From JABDMH01 sp965222645 (GTDB lineage: Bacteria > Bacteroidota > Bacteroidia > Chitinophagales > Saprospiraceae), in NCBI GenBank assembly GCA_965222645.1, contig OZ244968.1, positions 3,720,001 to 3,784,000 of the forward strand: a stretch of DNA of 64,000 nt, written 5' to 3'. Positions 19,255-28,587 of this stretch are shown piece by piece; the first letter of the stretch is position 1, and every line of letters starts with the position of its first letter. Under the pieces are notes generated by a model, which saw only the letters and a list, made by a program, of their open reading frames with translations, was not told where the DNA came from and did not search any database. A program made the translations under genes and the position numbers.

Positions 19255-20649
19255 TTAGACCATGTCTTCAGGTCTCACCCACTTCTCAAAATCGCTTTCA
19301 GATACATAACCTAATTTCAATGCAGCTGCCTTCAGTGTACTATTTTCTTTATAGGCTTTTTTAGCAATTTCTGCAGCTTTATCATAGCCGATTTTGGTAT
19401 TAAGTGCTGTGACCAACATCAGTGAATTATCTAAGAGATTTTTAATGCGGTCATAATTCGGAGTCAGACCTGCCACACAGTTTTTTTCAAAACTTCTACA
19501 AGAATCTCCAATTAAACTCGCTGAAGTGAGAAAGTTGTAAATCATAACCGGTTTAAAAACATTCAGTTGAAAATGTCCTGACATTCCACCCACGGTAATT
19601 GCGACATCGTTGCCCATAACCTGCGCCATAGCCATGGTCAATGCCTCCGACTGAGTAGGATTTACCTTGCCTGGCATTATAGATGAACCGGGTTCATTTG
19701 CCGGAATGATTAATTCCCCGATCCCGCTACGTGGCCCTGAAGCCAACATCCGGATATCATTTCCAATTTTCATAAGTGATGCAGCAACTGTCTTTAAAGC
19801 ACCATGGGACTCCACGACTGCATCATGAGCTGCAAGTGCTTCAAATTTATTTTTGGCAGACCGGAAAGGTAGTCCTGTGATCTGAGCGATTTTTTTAGCC
19901 ACCAACCGCGAATAGCCTTTAGGCGTATTTAGACCTGTACCTACTGCTGTGCCCCCGAGAGCCAACTCACTCAAATGGGATAATGAATTATTAATTGTTT
20001 TAATTCCGTGATCCAATTGAGATACAAAACCAGACAATTCCTGACCCACAGTGACTGGTGTAGCATCCATAAAATGGGTACGACCGATTTTTACGACACT
20101 TTTGAATTCCTTGGATTTTTTGTCAAGTGTATCGCGAAGTAACGTTATTCCCGGCAATGTATCATTGATGAGCATCGTATATGCTGCAATGTGCATTGCT
20201 GTAGGGAAAGTGTCATTGCTCGACTGGCTTTTATTTACATCATCATTGGGGTGTAATATCTTTGTGCTGTCACTGAGCTTTCCACCAGAAATTACGTGTG
20301 CCCGGTTAGCAATGACCTCATTGACATTCATGTTTGATTGGGTTCCCGATCCAGTCTGCCACACTACCAGGGGAAACTGATCATCGAGGTCGCCTTTCAA
20401 AATTTCATCACAAACCTTCCCAATTAGTTTGCTTTTTCTTTTTGACAATACTCCGAGTTCTGCATTTGTGGCTGCAGCGGCTTTTTTCAAAACAGCAAAT
20501 GCACGGATCACTTCAATGGGAATCTTCTGTTCCCCAATCTTAAAATTTTCAAGAGAGCGTTGGGTTTGAGCGGCCCAGTAAACATCGACGGGTACCTGCA
20601 CGGGACCAATACTATCTTTCTCAATCCGGTATTTTTTCTTACTGTGCAT
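19255..20649 (-). CDS. fumC: Class II fumarate hydratase
   Basis: The protein has 464 residues from the ATG at 20649 (MHSKKKYRIEKDSIG). A longer frame from 20805 adds an unsupported hydrophobic leader that overlaps the divergent gene. The fumarase/aspartase signature GSSIMPGKVNP and the catalytic-His stretch GRTHFMDATP are intact, as is SQSSNDTFPTAMH. It hydrates fumarate to malate in the TCA cycle. The length matches FumC. It is divergent from the DUF7009 gene, with 49 bases between the starts. Confidence 0.96.
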   Translation of the reverse strand: MHSKKKYRIEKDSIGPVQVPVDVYWAAQTQRSLENFKIGEQKIPIEVIRAFAVLKKAAAATNAELGVLSKRKSKLIGKVCDEILKGDLDDQFPLVVWQTGSGTQSNMNVNEVIANRAHVISGGKLSDSTKILHPNDDVNKSQSSNDTFPTAMHIAAYTMLINDTLPGITLLRDTLDKKSKEFKSVVKIGRTHFMDATPVTVGQELSGFVSQLDHGIKTINNSLSHLSELALGGTAVGTGLNTPKGYSRLVAKKIAQITGLPFRSAKNKFEALAAHDAVVESHGALKTVAASLMKIGNDIRMLASGPRSGIGELIIPANEPGSSIMPGKVNPTQSEALTMAMAQVMGNDVAITVGGMSGHFQLNVFKPVMIYNFLTSASLIGDSCRSFEKNCVAGLTPNYDRIKNLLDNSLMLVTALNTKIGYDKAAEIAKKAYKENSTLKAAALKLGYVSESDFEKWVRPEDMV

Positions 20650-20698
20650 GCTAATCTTTTTAGGTTTATCTTGGAGGAACAAAAGTACCGAAATAGGG

Positions 20699-21073
20699 AT
20701 GAAAATTAGACTGAAAGAGAATAGCATTCGCTTTCGATTGAGTATGAGTGAAGTGGAATCTTTGTGTGGAGAAGGAGTGATAGAGAGCATCACCCAATTT
20801 CCCAATGGCGAACAACTGACCTATAGTCTTCAGATCACAAAGATCGATGAAATCAATCCATCCTTGGAAAACAACACATTGAGACTGCACTTGCCAGAAA
20901 AGATGCTCCGAGATTGGCACGAGTCTGAAAGAATCGGCTTTGAGTGGAATTCGATGCTGGACCAGGGTGGAGTCCTGAAAGTTCTACTTGAAAAAGATTT
21001 TAAGTGTCTTACCAACCGGCCATATGAAGATGAAAGCAACTTATATCCCAATCCCAATCAATCACACATGTGA
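20699..21073 (+). CDS. DUF7009-like protein paired with FdhD
   Basis: The protein has 124 residues from ATG 20699; an upstream in-frame start would run into the fumC leader. It begins MKIRLKENSIRFRLS and later has LLEKDFKCLTNR followed by YPNP. This looks like the small DUF7009 family I know as a neighbour of fdhD in Bacteroidota. No reaction is known. The stop is three bases before fdhD, so the two are surely cotranscribed, and a role in formate dehydrogenase or molybdenum cofactor maturation is a reasonable inference. Confidence 0.75.
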   Translation: MKIRLKENSIRFRLSMSEVESLCGEGVIESITQFPNGEQLTYSLQITKIDEINPSLENNTLRLHLPEKMLRDWHESERIGFEWNSMLDQGGVLKVLLEKDFKCLTNRPYEDESNLYPNPNQSHM

Positions 21074-21076
21074 CAG

Positions 21077-21892
21077 ATGGAAGGACTTTCTAAAAAGCCT
21101 GTTATCAGAGTTGTGAACAACAACGTAATGACTACAGACGAGGACGTTGTAGCCATCGAGGCCCCACTCCAAATTGTATTGAGATATGGACCTGTGTCAA
21201 ATCGACAATTACATGCCCTTGCAATCACGATGCGCACTCCGGGTGATGATGCGTTTTTATCCATGGGTTATCTTTTTTCCGAAGGCGTAATTTCCAGCAA
21301 GAAAGATGTGGTGCAGATAAGACATCTCAGTGACAATGAAATAGTGGTAGAATTGAATCACAAAGTTGCGGTCGATTTGACAAATCAGCAACGGTTGGGG
21401 TATGTTAATTCAGGATGCGGTGTCTGTGGCAAAAAATCGATTGAATCCCTGAAATCTCTATCTCCATTTATTTTAAAACCTCCAGCCAAGATGTTTAAAT
21501 CAGATCAAATATTGAGATGGAGTAGCCTAATGCTGGACAGTCAAAAGGTATTTAATCAATCGGGTGGCGTACATGCAGCAGCCCTGTTTGACGGTGATCG
21601 ACTGATCGTCTTGAAGGAGGATGTAGGCCGACATAACGCTATGGACAAACTCATCGGATTTGCTATTAGCGAACTTGACCTGCCTTTAGATCAGGTTGCA
21701 TTGGTGATGAGCAGCAGAGCCAGTTTTGAGTTGGTTCAAAAGGCATTAATGGCTGGAATTCCTATCCTGGCATCTGTAGGTGCTCCCACAAGCATGGCAA
21801 TCGATCAGGCAGAAGAAAATAATCTAACGCTCGTTGGATTCTTAAAAGAACACAATTTTAATATTTACACCCATTCTTCGAGGCTGTGTTAA
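21077..21892 (+). CDS. fdhD: Formate dehydrogenase accessory sulfurtransferase FdhD
   Basis: This 271-residue protein carries the sulfur-carrying loop GCGVCGKKS with Cys114 and Cys117, matching the CxxC of E. coli FdhD. GGVHAAALF, EDVGRHNAMDK and MSSRASFELVQKA are further signatures. FdhD moves sulfur from IscS to the bis-MGD molybdenum cofactor so that formate dehydrogenase is active. No formate dehydrogenase gene is in the window. It is convergent with the superoxide dismutase gene. Confidence 0.96.
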   Translation: MEGLSKKPVIRVVNNNVMTTDEDVVAIEAPLQIVLRYGPVSNRQLHALAITMRTPGDDAFLSMGYLFSEGVISSKKDVVQIRHLSDNEIVVELNHKVAVDLTNQQRLGYVNSGCGVCGKKSIESLKSLSPFILKPPAKMFKSDQILRWSSLMLDSQKVFNQSGGVHAAALFDGDRLIVLKEDVGRHNAMDKLIGFAISELDLPLDQVALVMSSRASFELVQKALMAGIPILASVGAPTSMAIDQAEENNLTLVGFLKEHNFNIYTHSSRLC

Positions 21893-21900
21893 CACCAACA

Positions 21901-21923
21901 AGTATAAGCCGCAATTTTATACT
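21901..21923. terminator. Weak hairpin between convergent fdhD and sod genes
   Basis: AGTATAA and TTATACT pair across a nine-base loop. There is no long T-run on either side, so it would be a poor terminator, but it is the only hairpin in the 81-base convergent gap. Confidence 0.25.
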
Positions 21924-21973
21924 GCTTTATGTTACAAAGCCGCATTTGGTAAAGCCCGCCTGGTCTGGTAGAC

Positions 21974-22591
21974 CTAACTACTTTCAGTAGCTACTTTATA
22001 TCGCCTTTCCACTTCATTCCAATTAATGACATTGAAAAAAGCTGCAACATAATCGGGCCGGCGATTTTGATAATTTAGATAGTATGCGTGTTCCCAAACA
22101 TCGATTCCCAAAATTGGTGTGCCCTGTACATTTGTTACGTCCATTACGGGATTATCCTGATTGGGAGTGTTTGTTACGGCGAGCTGACCGGCTTTATCTA
22201 CGAGTAGCCAGGCCCAGCCTGATCCAAACTGAGTTGCCGCAGCCCGTGAAAAGGCATCTTTAAAATCTTCAAATGATCCAAATCTGTGATTAACGGCCGC
22301 TGCCAGGTCACCTCCCGGCTCACCACCGCCATCGGGTGACATTATCTGCCAGAATAGACTGTGGTTGTAAAAACCGCCACCATTATTTCTCACCCCACTG
22401 CTATGTGCTGAGACACCTGCCAGGATCTCCTCGATAGATTGACTGGCCAGGGCAGTACCCTCGATCGCCGCATTTAATTTTTTGGTATAACCTGCGTGAT
22501 GCTTACCGTGATGGATTTCCATCGTACGGGCATCTATATGTGGTGTGAGTGCATCTTTTGGATAGGGAAGTTCTGGTAAGGTAAAAGCCAT
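21974..22591 (-). CDS. sodA: Superoxide dismutase, Mn/Fe family (Mn-type signature)
   Basis: This 205-residue protein has all four metal ligands: His27 (MEIHHGKHH), His77 (FYNHSLFW), Asp164 and His168 (LGIDVWEHAYY). The Gln in TPNQDNPVM sits where Mn-type enzymes have the outer-sphere glutamine, so Mn or cambialistic use is more likely than strict Fe use. There is no signal peptide. It dismutates superoxide in the cytoplasm and has its own likely promoter region upstream. Confidence 0.95.
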   Translation of the reverse strand: MAFTLPELPYPKDALTPHIDARTMEIHHGKHHAGYTKKLNAAIEGTALASQSIEEILAGVSAHSSGVRNNGGGFYNHSLFWQIMSPDGGGEPGGDLAAAVNHRFGSFEDFKDAFSRAAATQFGSGWAWLLVDKAGQLAVTNTPNQDNPVMDVTNVQGTPILGIDVWEHAYYLNYQNRRPDYVAAFFNVINWNEVERRYKVATESS

Positions 22592-22695
22592 AATTAATTA
22601 TTCTTTTTAAAGTTAATAAGAAGAAAAAAGTAGATTGATTAGAGATTAAACAAGGTAAATATAGAAATGTTGAAGCCGAAGGCAGATCAGTGTTT

Positions 22696-23190
22696 TTATT
22701 TGGCATCTTTTGCAATGTCATATAAGTAATTTATTTGTTCTTCCGTAAAAGAACCGGACAAGCCCGCTTGAAAAAGATACTCTCTATCGCCCTGTATTTT
22801 TAAGTGTCTAAAATCGTAACTTATCAAAGAATCGATTTTCATTTCGAAAATGAAACCATCGGGGTCCTCATGGGTCATTCGGGAGAAGTAAACACCCTCA
22901 GTCACTGAGCTTCTTAGCTCAGAAATCGCCTTGTCCATCTGATGGTGGCTCGCTTTGGAGCTAAAGATTTGCATATTGTATCCGAGCGTGTCAACGATCG
23001 AAATATCCTTTTGTACACCCCAGTCTATCATTCTAATCTCTGCACTGTCATGGGCTCGAATGGTGATTGGCACCCCATACTCGAGAAGGTTTCTTTCAGA
23101 CAAATTTTTTGTCGATCCATCCTGACCACACGAATAAAAAAAGATTAGAAAATAAAAGCAAAGACTTTTGACTAGATTAGCTCCATTCAT
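22696..23190 (-). CDS. Small lipoprotein of unknown function
   Basis: The protein has 164 residues from ATG 23190; the TTG at 23199 is less likely. The signal LVKSLCFYFLIFFYSCG ends in a lipobox-like YSC, so the mature protein should be lipid-anchored. The rest has no motif I recognise; a stretch EINYLYDIAKDAK-like helix closes it. It is divergent from cutC with only 12 bases between starts, so both promoters must overlap the neighbouring reading frames. Confidence 0.7.
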   Translation of the reverse strand: MNGANLVKSLCFYFLIFFYSCGQDGSTKNLSERNLLEYGVPITIRAHDSAEIRMIDWGVQKDISIVDTLGYNMQIFSSKASHHQMDKAISELRSSVTEGVYFSRMTHEDPDGFIFEMKIDSLISYDFRHLKIQGDREYLFQAGLSGSFTEEQINYLYDIAKDAK

Positions 23191-23202
23191 GCGAGACAAG
23201 AT

Positions 23203-23961
23203 ATGAAATTCGAATCAACGGGACCTGAGTTGGAGATAGCAGCCCATAGTCTGGAATCTGCACTGGCTGCCCAGAAAGGAGGGGCCGATCGCATTGAGCT
23301 ATGCTCTACTTTACCGACGGGAGGCCTCACTCCCGAGGGAGGATTGATTGATGTGGTTTTACGGCAGCTCACCATTCCAGTGCATGTGTTAGTCAGACCC
23401 CGTCTGGGTAATTTCAATTACGATGATTTTGAGTTTCAAACCGTTTTGGCATGTATCCAAGATTTAAAGGCAAAGGGGGTGGACGGAGTGGTGGTAGGTG
23501 CACTTACTCAGGACTATTTGATCGACAAAGAGAAGGTCCGGAAAATACGTGAAATTGCAGATCCCTTGAAGCTCACTTTCCATCGCGCAATAGATCATTG
23601 CCGGGATATTTTTGATGCATTAGACTTCCTCGAAGACCAGGGGTTTGACAAATTGCTCACCTCTGGATGCGCCAAAACCGCAGAACTTGGGAAGCAGGTC
23701 ATTGCATCGATGGTAGATCATGTAGCTTCATACAACCTTGAAATAATGGCAGGGGCTGGAATAAATTCTTCAAACATCGGGGCCCTGGCAGCTTTTACAA
23801 AGTGCAATCATTACCACACTTCTGCAAAACGAAAGATTGGAATAAGCTGTGAGGACCACATTGGACTCACATCAGTTTTTGGTCATAAGATAGACTACAA
23901 GTGGGAGAGTGATGTGACCGAGGTGACGGCCATTAAAAAAGAATTAAGTACTAGATTCTAG
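23203..23961 (+). CDS. cutC: Copper homeostasis protein CutC (TIM barrel)
   Basis: This 252-residue protein matches CutC over its length: LESALAAQKGGADRIELC near the N terminus, GGLTPEGGLI, the metal-region VHVLVRPR, FHRAIDHCRD, and LLTSGCAKTAE. CutC proteins are cytoplasmic TIM barrels linked to copper tolerance, though the biochemical role is disputed and some are thought to act in other metal or redox processes. It stands alone, divergent from the small lipoprotein. Confidence 0.93.
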   Translation: MKFESTGPELEIAAHSLESALAAQKGGADRIELCSTLPTGGLTPEGGLIDVVLRQLTIPVHVLVRPRLGNFNYDDFEFQTVLACIQDLKAKGVDGVVVGALTQDYLIDKEKVRKIREIADPLKLTFHRAIDHCRDIFDALDFLEDQGFDKLLTSGCAKTAELGKQVIASMVDHVASYNLEIMAGAGINSSNIGALAAFTKCNHYHTSAKRKIGISCEDHIGLTSVFGHKIDYKWESDVTEVTAIKKELSTRF

Positions 23962-24120
23962 TCCGTCGGAAAACCCATATGGGGTCACTCTTGTACCGGA
24001 ACCAACGGGGTGGATGCTGTGCTGAGTAAAATACTCTTTACCAGCAAATATTTTCAGCCGGCAGAGATGATAAACGTACATAAATATTTCCGGTGGCAAA
24101 GAATCTGACCAAAGAAGTGG

Positions 24121-24157
24121 TCAAAAAAAGAAAGCACCGATCCATGACCGGTGCTTT
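24121..24157 (-). terminator. Intrinsic terminator after the redoxin gene (minus strand)
   Basis: AAAGCACCG (24131-24139) and CGGTGCTTT (24149-24157) form a perfect nine-base-pair stem. On the minus strand the stem is followed by TTTCTTTTTTT-like sequence (the plus-strand A-run 24122-24133), 16 bases past the redoxin stop. Confidence 0.75.
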
Positions 24158-24172
24158 ATACTATTTAAGGGA

Positions 24173-24787
24173 TCAATTATTCATTTTTTTCTTGGCTTTG
24201 ATGCCACACCCAATAGCCTTAGTGTGATCGGGGTCTGGGTTTTCTCCGGACTTTATGGCTTCGATAGCATTCTTGACATAATTGATTTTTACTGCTTCAG
24301 CATTCTTAGGATTGTCATCTATTGCCCCGACGTACCGGAGTTTCATCTCATTGTCAATGAGAAAAACCTGAGGCGTATTAGTAGCACCAAATCTGGGATA
24401 GATTTCCTGTTCCGCATCGAAGACATAGGCAAACGGAAAATCCTTTTCACTGGAGCGCTGCTTCATCTTTTCAAAACTATCACCGGGCTTCTGGATGGGA
24501 TCATTTGGATTTACTGCCAAAACAGGAAATCCTTTTTGTGAATACGTATTGTGAGCTTCGATAATCCGGTCTTCGTACAGTTTGGCATATGGGCAGGTAT
24601 TGCAAGTAAATATGATGATTGCACCTTCCTCACCCATATAATCACTTAATGTGATCCACTCATCATTGACATTTTTTAATTTAAAATCATTGATTTTATC
24701 ACCGATTTTATACACTCCTGTAGGAATGGGTCGCATTGCGATGATCAAAATGCCTGTCAGGAAAAGAAATAAAACAGATTTTTTCAT
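24173..24787 (-). CDS. Redoxin/AhpC-TSA-type thioredoxin-fold protein, exported or membrane-anchored
   Basis: This 204-residue protein starts with a hydrophobic N terminus (MKKSVLFLFLTGILIIAM) that is a signal or anchor. It continues as a thioredoxin-fold redoxin with a CNTCPYAK active site, close to the CxxC position of peroxiredoxin-like thioredoxin-family proteins, and a cis-Pro in TNTPQVFLID. It probably reduces or oxidises thiols in the periplasm. Its lysine-rich tail ends KAKKKMNN. The next gene upstream on the same strand, 42 bases away, is another thioredoxin-fold protein, so the two may share a transcript. Confidence 0.85.
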   Translation of the reverse strand: MKKSVLFLFLTGILIIAMRPIPTGVYKIGDKINDFKLKNVNDEWITLSDYMGEEGAIIIFTCNTCPYAKLYEDRIIEAHNTYSQKGFPVLAVNPNDPIQKPGDSFEKMKQRSSEKDFPFAYVFDAEQEIYPRFGATNTPQVFLIDNEMKLRYVGAIDDNPKNAEAVKINYVKNAIEAIKSGENPDPDHTKAIGCGIKAKKKMNN

Positions 24788-24829
24788 AACAAATTTTTTA
24801 TTGGAATAATCAAATTTTTCATTTTTATA

Positions 24830-25327
24830 TCAAAAGCTATTAACGATATTTTTGAGTGACTCGTAATCTTCAAATGCATCACCGTAGAATTCTTTCTTAT
24901 TTTTTCGATAGATTACTGTGGCAGGGATGGCACCCGACCATTGTGGGTCTACAATATCAATCCAGCTATTGGCATCTGTGTCATCGAGCACTATGACTTG
25001 AGATTTGATCTTTTGCTCTTCTAAAAACGGAACAAGCTTTGTATCAATTTGTGATCTAAAATCCAGGCTCACCAGTAGTACCTTTACAGGGTGCACAAAT
25101 TGATCGCTGTGCAATTGTTCGATATAAGGCAGCTCTTTGACACAAGGTTTGCACCAGGTCGCCCAGAAATTTACTACATAAATTGTATCGTTATTTTTCT
25201 CGAGATAGGGTTTCACCTGAGAGAAATCATACACGGGCAAATGTACCTGGGCCAACAGAGTTGTCTGGAAGAAGGTCAGCAATAAAAATATTGTCAAATA
25301 TTTGATCAAACCACAGTCTTTCTCCAT
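24830..25327 (-). CDS. TlpA-like periplasmic thioredoxin
   Basis: This 165-residue protein has a signal sequence (YLTIFLLLTFFQTTLLAQ) and then a TlpA-like fold with VNFWATWCKPC, the CxxC active site near residue 60, and a cis-Pro in GAIPATVIY. It should act as a thiol oxidoreductase in the periplasm. It is probably the first gene of a two-gene unit with the redoxin downstream. Cytochrome c maturation or general thiol repair are possible roles, and nothing nearby decides between them. Confidence 0.88.
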   Translation of the reverse strand: MEKDCGLIKYLTIFLLLTFFQTTLLAQVHLPVYDFSQVKPYLEKNNDTIYVVNFWATWCKPCVKELPYIEQLHSDQFVHPVKVLLVSLDFRSQIDTKLVPFLEEQKIKSQVIVLDDTDANSWIDIVDPQWSGAIPATVIYRKNKKEFYGDAFEDYESLKNIVNSF

Positions 25328-25466
25328 ACATAACGCAATCAGATCACACTTAGTCTATGCACGTCTATTGGAGTGCCTTTTGAATCAAATGCAGCGGGAA
25401 TACATGACGAAATAAATCGGTATATTGCATGCCTTGAAAAAGTATGATTACCACGTATTAAATTGA

Positions 25467-26777
25467 ATGGATAAACTCAAGAAAACGTTTGGTGAAAAGT
25501 CTGCATCTCTGAGGAAGGAACTTAGGAGTCTGATCAAAAGCAAGGGTGCTGTCACAGTGGGTGATGTGTCAGCTGCCCAGATTTTTGGTGGTATGAGGGG
25601 AGTAAAGAGTATGATTTGGGAGCCATCAAGTCTTGACCCCGAAGAGGGAATTAAATTTAGAGGTTATAGTATACCCCAATTACGGGAGAAACTCCCCAAG
25701 ATAAATGCAAGTACTGAACCAATGCCCGAGGGTCTTTTCTGGCTTATGCTTGTAGGAGAAGTGCCAACAGATGATGACGTACAATGGCTGGCAGACGAAT
25801 GGGAGCGCAGAGGATCAATTCCAGAGCACACGTTACAGGCGATCAATCATTTGCCAAACGACATGCACCCGATGACGCAATTTAGCATCGGAATCCTATC
25901 ACTCCAGACCGGTAGTGTTTTTGCGGACCGATATGCAAAGGGGATGCACAAATCTGAATATTGGGATGCTTCCTATGAAGACTCCATGAATCTCATCGCA
26001 AAGCTACCTCGACTTGCCGCATACATCTACCGCCGTGCATTTTGCAACAATAATCAGATAGAACCTGATACCTCACTGGATTGGGGAGCCAATTTTGCTC
26101 ACATGTTGGGCAATGACTCCTCTGATTTTTTTGACTTTATGAGATTGTACCTTATGATACACGCCGATCATGAGGGAGGAAATGCCAGTGCGCATACCAC
26201 ACATCTTGCAGGATCTACCCTTGCCGACGCTTATATGTCATTTGCAGCAGGAATGACTTCGCTCGCTGGCCCTCTTCACGGATTGGCCAACCAGGAAGTG
26301 ATAAAGTGGATTTTTGAGATGTTGGATTATTTGGATACCGAGAGTCCCACTTCAGATGATATAGCCAGGTTTGTGCAGCACACGTTAGACCAGGGAAAGG
26401 TGATTCCGGGTTATGGCCATGCAGTGCTTAGACAACCGGACCCCCGGTTTACGGCACAGAGGTCATTTGCCGAGAAACATCTGAGCTCATCGAATATCGT
26501 CAAAGTTGTATGGCAGCTTTTTGAAGTAGTGCCACCTATTCTCCAGGGACTGGGAAAGGTAAAAAATCCATGGCCTAATGTCGATGCACATTCCGGGGCA
26601 ATTTTGGTGCATTATGGATTTAAGGAGTTTACCTATTATACTGTTCTCTTTGGTGTTTCACGAGCGTTGGGTGTGCTTTCTGCGCTGTGTTGGAGCAGGG
26701 CCCTGGGATTCCCCCTGGAAAGACCAAAGTCAGTCACAAGTCGATGGTTAATGGATTATATCAACAATGCCTCTTAA
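25467..26777 (+). CDS. gltA: Citrate synthase, mitochondrial (eukaryotic-like) type
   Basis: The 436-residue length and sequence match the mitochondrial-type citrate synthase. The catalytic residues His271 (GPLHGLANQE), His318 (PGYGHAVL) and Asp373 (NVDAHSG) lie at nearly the same positions as His274, His320 and Asp375 of the pig enzyme. It condenses oxaloacetate and acetyl-CoA in the TCA cycle and should lack the NADH-allosteric features of Gram-negative type II enzymes. gcvH follows after 33 bases. Confidence 0.95.
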   Translation: MDKLKKTFGEKSASLRKELRSLIKSKGAVTVGDVSAAQIFGGMRGVKSMIWEPSSLDPEEGIKFRGYSIPQLREKLPKINASTEPMPEGLFWLMLVGEVPTDDDVQWLADEWERRGSIPEHTLQAINHLPNDMHPMTQFSIGILSLQTGSVFADRYAKGMHKSEYWDASYEDSMNLIAKLPRLAAYIYRRAFCNNNQIEPDTSLDWGANFAHMLGNDSSDFFDFMRLYLMIHADHEGGNASAHTTHLAGSTLADAYMSFAAGMTSLAGPLHGLANQEVIKWIFEMLDYLDTESPTSDDIARFVQHTLDQGKVIPGYGHAVLRQPDPRFTAQRSFAEKHLSSSNIVKVVWQLFEVVPPILQGLGKVKNPWPNVDAHSGAILVHYGFKEFTYYTVLFGVSRALGVLSALCWSRALGFPLERPKSVTSRWLMDYINNAS

Positions 26778-26810
26778 TCTATGAAGATCATCTCTGAAAA
26801 ATGCTAGTCT

Positions 26811-27224
26811 ATGAACATACCAGCTGATTTAAAGTATAGTGAGGAACACGAATGGATAAAAATAGATGAGGATGCCAGCACCGAGGATCGGGTGGTGGCG
26901 ATAATAGGTATCACTGATTTTGCACAGGGAGAACTGGGAGATCTCGTATACGTGGAGATAGAAACAGTGGGCGAAAATCTACTGAAAGATGATATTTTCG
27001 GTACTGTTGAAGCGGTGAAGACTACTTCAGATCTCTTCATGCCAGTGGATGGTCAGGTGCTGGAGTTTAATGATGCCCTTGACGAAAATGGTGGTGATAA
27101 TCCAGCACTGATAAACGAGGATCCGTACGGAGAGGGCTGGATCATAAAAGTGGCATTGGAGAATCCGTCGGATTTGGAGCAGTTATTGACTGCAGAACAA
27201 TACGAGGACCTGGTATCGAGCTGA
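26811..27224 (+). CDS. gcvH: Glycine cleavage system H protein
   Basis: This 137-residue protein has the lipoylation region GTVEAVKTTSD with Lys70 as the modified residue and the typical N terminus YSEEHEWIK. It carries the aminomethyl intermediate of the glycine cleavage system. The other subunits (P, T, L) are not in the window. It lies 33 bases after the citrate synthase gene and 31 bases before the VanZ-like gene, so a four-gene transcript ending in tonB is likely. Confidence 0.96.
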   Translation: MNIPADLKYSEEHEWIKIDEDASTEDRVVAIIGITDFAQGELGDLVYVEIETVGENLLKDDIFGTVEAVKTTSDLFMPVDGQVLEFNDALDENGGDNPALINEDPYGEGWIIKVALENPSDLEQLLTAEQYEDLVSS

Positions 27225-27255
27225 CTCGCATACTCCAAGAATTTGTCAATTCCCA

Positions 27256-27636
27256 ATGAATACAAATCCCTTTCGCATGCGTGCCCTGGTCATTATTTGG
27301 GCGGTCGTTATATTGATATTATCGATGGCACCGGGTGAATCGATCCCTAAACTGGGTTGGAAGATGATTTTTCAGGTTGATAAGCTTGCCCACTTTGGGG
27401 TCTATTTTATATTGTCAGCGCTTGCCACCTGGAGCGAAGGGGGTCACAAAACAAGGATCGTCTTGCGGGATTTAGTTGTAATAGCCAGCGTATGTTCGCT
27501 TTACGGATTGATCTTGGAGGCAATGCAATATTTCTTTTTGTCTGACCGATACTTTGAAATTCCTGATTTAATTGCTAATATTATTGGCTCTATTGCAGGC
27601 ACTGTAGTAGTTTTTCTATTGTTAAAAAAAGAATAA
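27256..27636 (+). CDS. VanZ-family membrane protein
   Basis: This 126-residue protein has four membrane segments. DKLAHFGVYFILS is the family motif, and an acidic/aromatic stretch (YFEIPDLIANIIGS) precedes the last segment. VanZ-like proteins give low-level teicoplanin resistance in enterococci, but most family members have no assigned job. It stops three bases before tonB, so translation of the two is probably coupled. Confidence 0.85.
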   Translation: MNTNPFRMRALVIIWAVVILILSMAPGESIPKLGWKMIFQVDKLAHFGVYFILSALATWSEGGHKTRIVLRDLVVIASVCSLYGLILEAMQYFFLSDRYFEIPDLIANIIGSIAGTVVVFLLLKKE

Positions 27637-27639
27637 ATC

Positions 27640-28557
27640 ATGGATATAACCATTAGCGGATTTGCACTAGTCTTGGCCCTTTTGGGCATATTGGTGCTGA
27701 TAGTAGCCATTATTCTTCTGTTTAAGGGTATGCTGAATAAGCGGTCCAGGGAGGATCTAAGGGAAAAGTATGCAGATAAGAAATGGGCGTCTCCATTACA
27801 AAGTCGGGCGAAGTACCCCGATGTAGACGCCTTCGGCTTTAGTCAATCTCTGTTCTATTTTGGACTGGCATCTGCATTGGCGCTTACCCTTTTGGCTTTT
27901 AGCTGGACACAGCGGGAGGATCAGGTTTTTATTCCCGAAGATGCCTTGGTTATGGAGGAAGATATTGAGATAGAACCTCCGCGGACTGCAGAACCACCTC
28001 CGCCACCTCCGCCTCCGCCACCACCAGTGATTGAGGAAGTACCGGAAGAAGAAATTTTGGAAGAAGAAGAGCCTGTCTTTGTCGATCAGTCGGTCGAGGA
28101 AGAAACATTTGTTGAGGCTCCACCTGAGCCAGAAGCTCCACCACCTCCACCACCACCTCCTCCTCCACCACCAGAGCCAAAAGTGGAAGAGATATTTAAG
28201 GTTGTTGAGCAGATGCCTCGTTTTCCCGGTTGCGAAAATGAAGCGGGTGACAACAATGCAAAGAAGGCATGTGCCGACAAGAAAATGCTCGAGTTTATAT
28301 ACAAGAACATTAAATATCCTGCCATTGCTCGTGAGAATGGAGTAGAGGGAATGTGCGTTGTACGCTTTGTTGTCGAGAAAGATGGAAGCATCACAGATGC
28401 CCAGGTTGTGAGGGATATCGGAGCTGGATGTGGAGACGAAGCAATGCGAGTGGTAAACCTGATGAACGGTATGGGTGAAAAATGGACACCTGGTAAACAA
28501 AGAGGAAGATCAGTAAGGGTTCAATTTAACCTACCTGTTAAGTTTCAACTCGAGTAA
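27640..28557 (+). CDS. tonB: TonB-family energy transducer with poly-proline linker (copy 1)
   Basis: The 305 residues hold two membrane segments (about 5-28 and 68-88), a proline/acid-rich periplasmic linker with two long Pro tracts around VIEEVPEEEILEEEE, and a C-terminal TonB domain with YPAIARENGVEG and RSVRVQFNLPVKF. It moves proton-motive energy from ExbB/ExbD to outer-membrane receptors, two of which are in this window. The second N-terminal membrane segment is unusual for TonB but common in Bacteroidota. A near-identical linker is present in copy 2. Confidence 0.9.
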   Translation: MDITISGFALVLALLGILVLIVAIILLFKGMLNKRSREDLREKYADKKWASPLQSRAKYPDVDAFGFSQSLFYFGLASALALTLLAFSWTQREDQVFIPEDALVMEEDIEIEPPRTAEPPPPPPPPPPPVIEEVPEEEILEEEEPVFVDQSVEEETFVEAPPEPEAPPPPPPPPPPPPEPKVEEIFKVVEQMPRFPGCENEAGDNNAKKACADKKMLEFIYKNIKYPAIARENGVEGMCVVRFVVEKDGSITDAQVVRDIGAGCGDEAMRVVNLMNGMGEKWTPGKQRGRSVRVQFNLPVKFQLE

Positions 28558-28587
28558 GATTATAATTTCCAGTAAGGAAAAACAAAT

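Noticed and set aside
27796..28500. Long Trp/Arg-rich and other frames opposite the tonB genes
   Set aside because: They are by-products of the repeated proline codons on the coding strand.
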